Assembly (NCBI RefSeq): GCF_000003605.2
Contig: NW_003124895.1
Span: forward strand, 196,613 to 207,995
Reading direction: 5' to 3'
DNA length: 11,383 nt
Source: Saccoglossus kowalevskii
Lineage: Eukaryota > Hemichordata > Enteropneusta > Harrimaniidae
In this document: positions 7,566 through 11,383 of the stretch, piece by piece
How the letters are laid out: each line of letters starts with the position of its first letter
How positions within the stretch are numbered: the stretch's first letter is position 1
The notes under the pieces: generated by a model
Databases searched by the model: none
Told to the model about the DNA's origin: nothing
What the model saw: the letters and a program-made list of their open reading frames with translations, nothing else
Program-made: the position numbers and the translations under genes

Positions 7566-7826
7566 ATGGTATCGAATGAGTCACTGGCGGTAATTAGTGC
7601 AAGTCGCGCCCAGGTCAAACCTCATACTTTACACACATTTCCATTAGAAGAGCGCAATGGATTGTGGGAAAATCAATGTTTATCAACACAAATGTGGCAC
7701 ATGCGCAGAGCGACGCCCTTGTGTCGACATAACATAACGAACCGTGTAAAAGACACGAAGCATTATAGTGCGCAGAAATATGCTAATTTAACAGACGTTA
7801 GAGAGCAGAGCGTTGCTCCTCTCTAA
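7566..7826 (+). CDS. Open frame downstream of the NRF1/YY1 promoter, unrecognised (86 aa)
   Basis: The ATG inside the YY1 motif (7482) reads MAALTVV and then TAG (7503-7505). The same frame then stays open for 107 codons to the stop after 7823, with its first Met at 7566. The early part looks protein-like (EYKLRRYQASIRYFSDDW); the later part less so (Cys/His/Arg-rich, no motif). Either the TAG is a point break in a first exon, or the first seven codons are an upstream ORF, or the openness reflects the higher GC (about 45%) here. No family was recognised. Confidence 0.22.
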   Translation: MVSNESLAVISASRAQVKPHTLHTFPLEERNGLWENQCLSTQMWHMRRATPLCRHNITNRVKDTKHYSAQKYANLTDVREQSVAPL

Positions 7827-8297
7827 TCAAACCATCCATGTTACATTAAATTATTCTACAGAAAGGAAAAACTACTAAGAAAACTGATAACGTTGATTTA
7901 AAGATTTGTAAGGTTACACTTTAGTTCATATTCCACAGCTTACTCGGTTAATCAGGTCCACCCTTCACCCGCCTTTCCGAACTATGAACATCTTGGTTAC
8001 TCACGTATTTGCACGTATTTTATCATGAATTAAAAACATTGTTACTTTGTCACACAACTAATTCTTCTATCGATAATACACTAATATTCTATAATCGTGT
8101 GTCCACTGTTTGTTTTAATGCATACAATAGTTATTTGGTTAGTGTTTCTCATTTTTTTATCAAACGAATACTGCTATTAGTTCTCAGTACAAAAGCAACA
8201 TTTTTAGTTGGTCACCAACATGCAGTGTCAAACAACAATATTAAAAAAAATACCTTTTCGTTCATAAGTTGCGTCTTTATGCTGTTATTGATATTGA
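7827..8297. other. No recognised gene; splice-like signals
   Basis: An acceptor TTATTCTACAG (ends 7861) and donor GTAAGG (7908) bracket a 46-nt Lys-rich open stretch, a possible microexon with no supporting homology. A long + frame across 8009-8509 begins at TTG, has no ATG before about 8279, and is mostly low-complexity hydrophobic residues. Confidence 0.25.
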
Positions 8298-8305
8298 TGA
8301 CGTCA
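8298..8305. promoter_or_regulatory. CRE palindrome
   Basis: Exact TGACGTCA, the full cAMP response element, identical to the one upstream of the receptor at 10609. No adjacent promoter is evident, so its role is unknown. Confidence 0.25.
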
Positions 8306-8390
8306 CTATTTGAGAAACTCAGTCAACAACTTTACGTAAGCTTTACATTACTAAATCACTATATAACGAATGTATTATTTCCTAATACAG

Positions 8391-8532
8391 TCACGTGTTC
8401 GACCTCGACTTCCGTTTTAGTAGTAGCGTGGTCATGTTCACCCGCATACAACTTGAACGTGAGGAATACGTGGGATTCAGCTACGACTTTGTACAACCCA
8501 CCGAAATAGAATCGTTCCCGATCTTGGAATAA
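8391..8532 (+). CDS. Possible terminal coding exon of an unrecognised gene
   Basis: A TACTAAA branch-point match (8349-8355), a pyrimidine-rich tract and CCTAATACAG| precede an open frame of 46 codons ending at TAA (8530-8532), with AATAAA 36 bases later (8568-8573). The frame has a stop nine bases upstream of the acceptor, so it opens just where an exon would. About 60% of third positions are G/C against roughly 37% locally. The product alternates hydrophobic and charged residues like beta strands (VFDLDFRF, RIQLEREEYVGFSYDF). The first base completes a codon from the preceding exon. Other frames on both strands are also open across this GC-richer patch, including a plausible minus-strand one, so the assignment is uncertain. 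Confidence 0.38.
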
Positions 8533-8567
8533 TGTCATCGACGTAATAGCTTTGAGATACATCATGC

Positions 8568-8573
8568 AATAAA
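8568..8573 (+). terminator. Polyadenylation signal candidate
   Basis: AATAAA lies 36 bases after the stop at 8532. The hexamer is common by chance in AT-rich DNA and counts only together with the candidate terminal exon. Confidence 0.3.
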
Positions 8574-9702
8574 ATGTAATAATGTTTACAGACGAAAAAA
8601 CAGTGGTTTGTGAAAATTTTTAGAAAATACAAGAAATATATTAGTGTCATGATATTACATACAAGTCCTGAATTGAGGAAAATGCTCAGATTGCCAGCGA
8701 TTCTACAGAAATAATAGCGTGAGTAAAATACAGTGAGTATAGGTTTGAGTCTCATAATGGAACGACTTTGCCAAAACACGTTCATTAAGTAGTTTCCTAT
8801 TAGTTATGCCAATAATCCATTTGGTTTAAAGACCGCTATGTTAGACCAACTGTAAAATGAATCCATCAAGGTTGGACAATTTATGATCCGCGCTGTTAGC
8901 GAACCAATAACCGGCACCCGATTAAATGTTTCGCTTACCCCCTTCACCCGCCATGGAATATCACGCAGTAACCCCCGCCTTCCTTTGAATAAGTTTTGGC
9001 AGTTGAGAGAAACACGGACTAATAACTTAAATTAAATTTTAAAAACTAACCAAGCGGTGTTTTTTTTTTATAAATCACGGCAGACAATGTATCGGTTTGA
9101 AAAGGCCTCGGTTATGAATATCAACCCTCATTATAAAAACGAACATACGCGAGTTGCGTATCAATTAGTTTTGAATTCAACGAAGCGTGCGATGTGCCGT
9201 CAATAAAATGCACAATTGCTCTCCCCGTGACCTAAATATGTGATTGGTATAAGCACAACCTCACTCTGTGTAATATATATTCTTTTTATCGAACTGTGCT
9301 ACGGCGTCCAATTGTCAGGTTAACAAAAGACTACGTCGTTTTACGTGAATCGATTCGACTGATGGTATTTATTTTTTAAACCAGGCTATATTAGTCGCAT
9401 ATGTTATGTCGTGTATATACCATTAATACACAGCAGCACGCACATACTCTACCAGGGGTCGGTTTACGACGACAGTACGTAAATAATAACGGTGTGTAAA
9501 ATATATTTAAGACGCCACAAATGTTCTTGCTAACATTTTGACGCAACAGTTTGCTCATTTTATAATGTATTTCCTAAGAAACCCTCTAATGGTTCAAAAT
9601 TTGTGTAAAAAAATGTTATAAAAAATAATTAAGCAGGTTTATATTTTAGCAAAAGTTCACTCTGGGTTATAAAAAGTAAACCGTGACAAGTCACGTAATT
9701 GC
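8574..9702. other. Probable intron sequence of the receptor gene; no exon recognised
   Basis: AT-rich with no convincing coding exon. On the minus strand this follows the receptor donor at 9708. A search by eye for the TM7 motif (Asp-Pro-Trp-hydrophobic-Tyr) found only one DPW match, near 9453, flanked closely by stops, so the TM7 exon is not seen here. A perfect inverted repeat CGTGAC-AA-GTCACG lies at 9682-9695. Confidence 0.35.
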
Positions 9703-9712
9703 ATTTACCTGT
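9703..9712 (-). other. Splice donor at end of TM6 of the receptor
   Basis: On the minus strand the coding sequence reads CCATTACAG|GTAAATGC. CAG|GTAAAT is a near-consensus donor, in phase 0 after the glutamine codon. The frame runs only five more codons (VNAIT) before a stop, as expected of intronic sequence. The intron continues to lower coordinates; no convincing acceptor with a TM7 exon was recognised down to the left end of the window. Confidence 0.75.
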
Positions 9713-10535
9713 AATGGTATTATAGTGAGAAGGAACACTACAGTTATGGCAATCATTAGCCGTGAAAACTCGGCGTGGATACCATTAATCATGTCTACTT
9801 GCTTTAGGTAGTCTTCTTTTTTCCGAGGGCATATCAACTGTATCTTGCTTTTCATTTGTTTCATGGAAGCCAGCACGGCGATATTACAGAAAATAAGAAC
9901 GATGGTTAAAAGGCACTCTTCAGCGAAACTCCAGTAAACGACAACCTGTATTGAAATATCCGTGGTTGTCGTATCGATGAAGCACAGAAGGCCAGTCGCG
10001 TGGCTGACAATTTCCAGATTGCTCCGTACGCCGAACAGGAGTAGGACACCGTTGATAAAAGAGTAGAAAAATAAAATCAGCACCGTTACTACCGCCGTTT
10101 GCGGAAAAATGTGTTTCTCGTAGTAAAAGGGTTTCCGAATTGAGAGAAAACGTTCGATGCCCATGAGCACGACTATGCTTTTCGATAAAGTTGTAAGTGT
10201 AGTCATCACAAAAAACGTATACTGGCACGACGAGAGACCTCCCAAACCAGGTACCACTAATGTGAGAAAACAGCCAGAACGATTCGCCCCAACATGGCGA
10301 TTAACAAATCGGTGCCCGACAACGCCAGTACTAACACTATTGGCACGTTTGCGGTGCGCGTTTTCATATTTGCCGCTTTGCCCATGAGCACAACTGTGCA
10401 GAGGTTTGTGAAAAATGTGGCCAAACATATTATCGGTGAAATAACAGCGTCTATATCCCCGATGCTAAGATCCGTGGAATACCACTGCGCCACAGTCTCA
10501 CCATCGGTGAAGTTTCCTCTTTCCGTTAACACCAT
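9709..10535 (-). CDS. Prostanoid-receptor-like class A GPCR, first coding exon (TM1-TM6), frameshifted
   Basis: Seven-transmembrane receptor, expected in the plasma membrane and G-protein coupled. Seen: ATG at 10535 in good context (A at -3, G at +4), with an in-frame stop 30 bases upstream. The first frame has an N-glycosylation site (NFT, residue 8), TM1 about residues 30-52 with N44, and TM2 about 64-88 with the LSGTD aspartate (D76). After a one-base shift, the second frame (open from 10428) gives the TM3 cysteine, an ERF motif followed by SIRKPFYYEKH, TM4, an ECL2 TGLLCFID motif, TM5 and TM6 ending IIPLQ. The exon ends at CAG|GTAAAT after a complete codon. Family knowledge: ERxxxxxxPF after TM3, a G-x-x-C-F motif in ECL2 and an intron at the end of TM6 are typical of prostanoid receptors (EP/DP/IP/TP). 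The ECL2 Trp of that family is replaced here by Leu. TM7 and the tail are missing. Ligand subtype cannot be assigned; another lipid-receptor-like GPCR is possible. Confidence 0.8.
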
Positions 10536-10608
10536 TTTACGACGTTTGCCGGCACGGTCACATTAACCGCTCATCGTCTGCTCATCGGTGTGTTTTCCTC
10601 CACAACTA

Positions 10609-10680
10609 TGACGTCAGACATTGTTTGCACCATTGCATGGTGGGTTGCCCATTCGCTATATCCAATGAGTTGATATCAAC
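10609..10680 (-). promoter_or_regulatory. Probable proximal promoter of the receptor: CRE, CCAAT and palindromes
   Basis: Upstream of the receptor ATG (10535) lie a full palindromic cAMP response element TGACGTCA (10609-10616), an inverted repeat CACCAT-TGC-ATGGTG (10628-10642), a CCAAT box (10662-10666, + orientation) and a perfect 12-bp palindrome GTTGATATCAAC (10669-10680), which resembles a homeodomain (HNF1/Cut-like) site. The motifs are seen directly. Their use as the receptor promoter is inferred from distance (about 75-145 bp) and from the absence of another gene between them. No clear TATA box was seen. Confidence 0.4.
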
Positions 10681-11095
10681 AGCGCCGCTTCTGGGCGAGA
10701 AATACTCCTTCATGTGTGGTCTTTGCTAGACTCGTCACATCCGACAATGTACAACACACACTTACATAAGGTAAGGTTCATGCCAGGTTCGGCCATGTAT
10801 GCGCAGTCGGTCCGGCGAACCATTTATTTAACAAAACATACTAATAAAGCCGACTAAAAACTGCTGCCATTACATTGCATGTAGTGTTCAAATTGAAATA
10901 AACTAAATGAGAGAAAAAATAACTTACATGAACTGCAAAAAAGATCGACTATTGATGCTCGAAATCAACATTACTCGGTTAAAGAAACATTCAAAATAAC
11001 TGACAAAAACATCGACAAAATAGTAACCCCCGTTACTGGAACGCCGACCGCCCAGGAAAAACCAGGAATAAAAAACTCTTTAAGGAAAAAAATAC
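10681..11095. other. Upstream of receptor; strong splice donors and a hairpin but no recognised gene
   Basis: No gene recognised. The stretch contains minus-strand GTAAGT donor matches (beginning at 10765 and 10926), a + strand AAG|GTAAGG donor at 10771, and an inverted repeat GGTTCGGCC...GGCGAACC (10786-10821) around an ATGCGCAG NRF1-like half site. The minus-strand donors could mark non-coding 5' exons of the receptor gene, whose coding exon starts at 10535, but I saw no good acceptor just upstream of the ATG. A hydrophobic minus-strand frame reaching down to 10971 has no Met start near its beginning and is not recognised. Confidence 0.3.
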
Positions 11096-11155
11096 CTGGA
11101 AACCTGTACCCGTCGCACTGTCGATCGTGCCCAGGGGAAGGTGGCGGGTGTCGCC
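11096..11155 (-). CDS. Possible 60-nt internal coding exon of an unrecognised gene
   Basis: On the minus strand an acceptor-like TTGTATAATACAG precedes GGCGAC..., and 60 bases later TTCCAG|GTATTT is a good donor. The 20 codons between are open in phase 0/0, reading GDTRHLPLGT followed by IDSATGTGFQ, and about three quarters of them end in G or C, against a roughly 36% GC background. A second frame on the same strand is also open, so composition alone could explain the openness. The parent gene would begin beyond the right edge. No family is recognised. Confidence 0.2.
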
Positions 11156-11383
11156 CTGTATTATACAACAAACTTACAAAACAACAAGTTGAAAACTGCA
11201 CTGTAGCGAGACTGGCCTAGATTGACATTCAACCTTCTGTCCTCCACTTAAATACCCCTTGTCACATGAACCCACATACCATACCCGTCTGTTTGCCATC
11301 TCGAACAGACATAGTTACCCGCTATACTGCGAAACGCGGTTTACAATATTTAAGCAGATCAGCGCACGGATATCATTAGCTGT
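11156..11383. other. Right edge, no recognised feature
   Basis: AT-rich sequence with one further minus-strand GTAAGT donor match starting at 11175. No coding potential was recognised on either strand. Confidence 0.3.

Noticed and set aside
8009-8509. 166-codon + strand open frame
   Set aside because: It begins with TTG, has no ATG before about 8279, reads as low-complexity hydrophobic/Asn residues, and spans the better-supported acceptor at 8390 in another frame.
7960-8955. 13-mer CCCTTCACCCGCC shared by two sites about 1 kb apart
   Set aside because: Roughly one shared 13-mer is expected by chance in 11 kb, and the flanks do not match.
9450-9465. DPW-encoding triplets on the minus strand, a possible TM7 motif
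   Set aside because: A stop immediately follows the Trp codon and another lies one codon before the motif, so no TM7 exon is possible there.
10157-10566. + strand frames antisense to the receptor
   Set aside because: Shadows of the receptor exon; the minus-strand frames carry the GPCR motifs.

Overview
The window looks like invertebrate metazoan nuclear DNA. It is AT-rich, has very few long open frames, and carries simple repeats such as (TAAA)n and (AT)n(GT)n, a probable decayed tRNA-derived SINE, and spliceosomal-type signals (TACTAAA branch points, GTAAGT donors). Nothing suggests a prokaryote: there are no operons, no Shine-Dalgarno spacing and no CRISPR. The one confidently recognised gene is a class A GPCR resembling prostanoid receptors, a family known from chordates and several invertebrate phyla. 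I cannot name the species.

Left part (1-4850). Mostly non-coding. It holds a probable SINE (448-798), a possible minimal first exon with a perfect Kozak context (1053-1071), a pair of adjacent palindromes (2369-2415), a CpG-dense patch with a YY1-type AAGATGGCG motif (3117-3262) and an A-rich, stop-poor frame (3804-4166) that may be a decayed exon or element.

Middle part (4850-8580). Several separate + strand promoter-like clusters: a perfect DR1 nuclear-receptor element followed by a TATA box and a 35-codon frame (4855-5004); an NRF1 palindrome with a CCAAT box directly upstream of a 94-nt imperfect hairpin (5288-5410); an RFX X-box with a TATA box and a possible first coding exon (5758-6087); and an NRF1/YY1 cluster (7445-7489). 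A possible + strand terminal exon with branch point, acceptor, stop and AATAAA lies at 8349-8573. The exon calls are weak and protein homology would decide them.

Right part (8580-11383). The minus strand carries the first coding exon of the prostanoid-receptor-like GPCR (9709-10535). It encodes TM1-TM6 and ends at a consensus splice donor at the end of TM6, where prostanoid receptor genes classically have an intron. The exon is broken by a one-base frameshift between TM2 and TM3, so this is a recent pseudogene, an allele or an assembly error. The TM7 exon was not found. A full CRE palindrome, a CCAAT box and a 12-bp palindrome lie 70-150 bp upstream of its ATG. A possible 60-nt minus-strand internal exon of another gene lies at 11096-11155.

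I see no operon-like or defence-like system. The most testable observations are the receptor frameshift, the 94-nt hairpin, and the DR1/TATA and X-box/TATA promoters.
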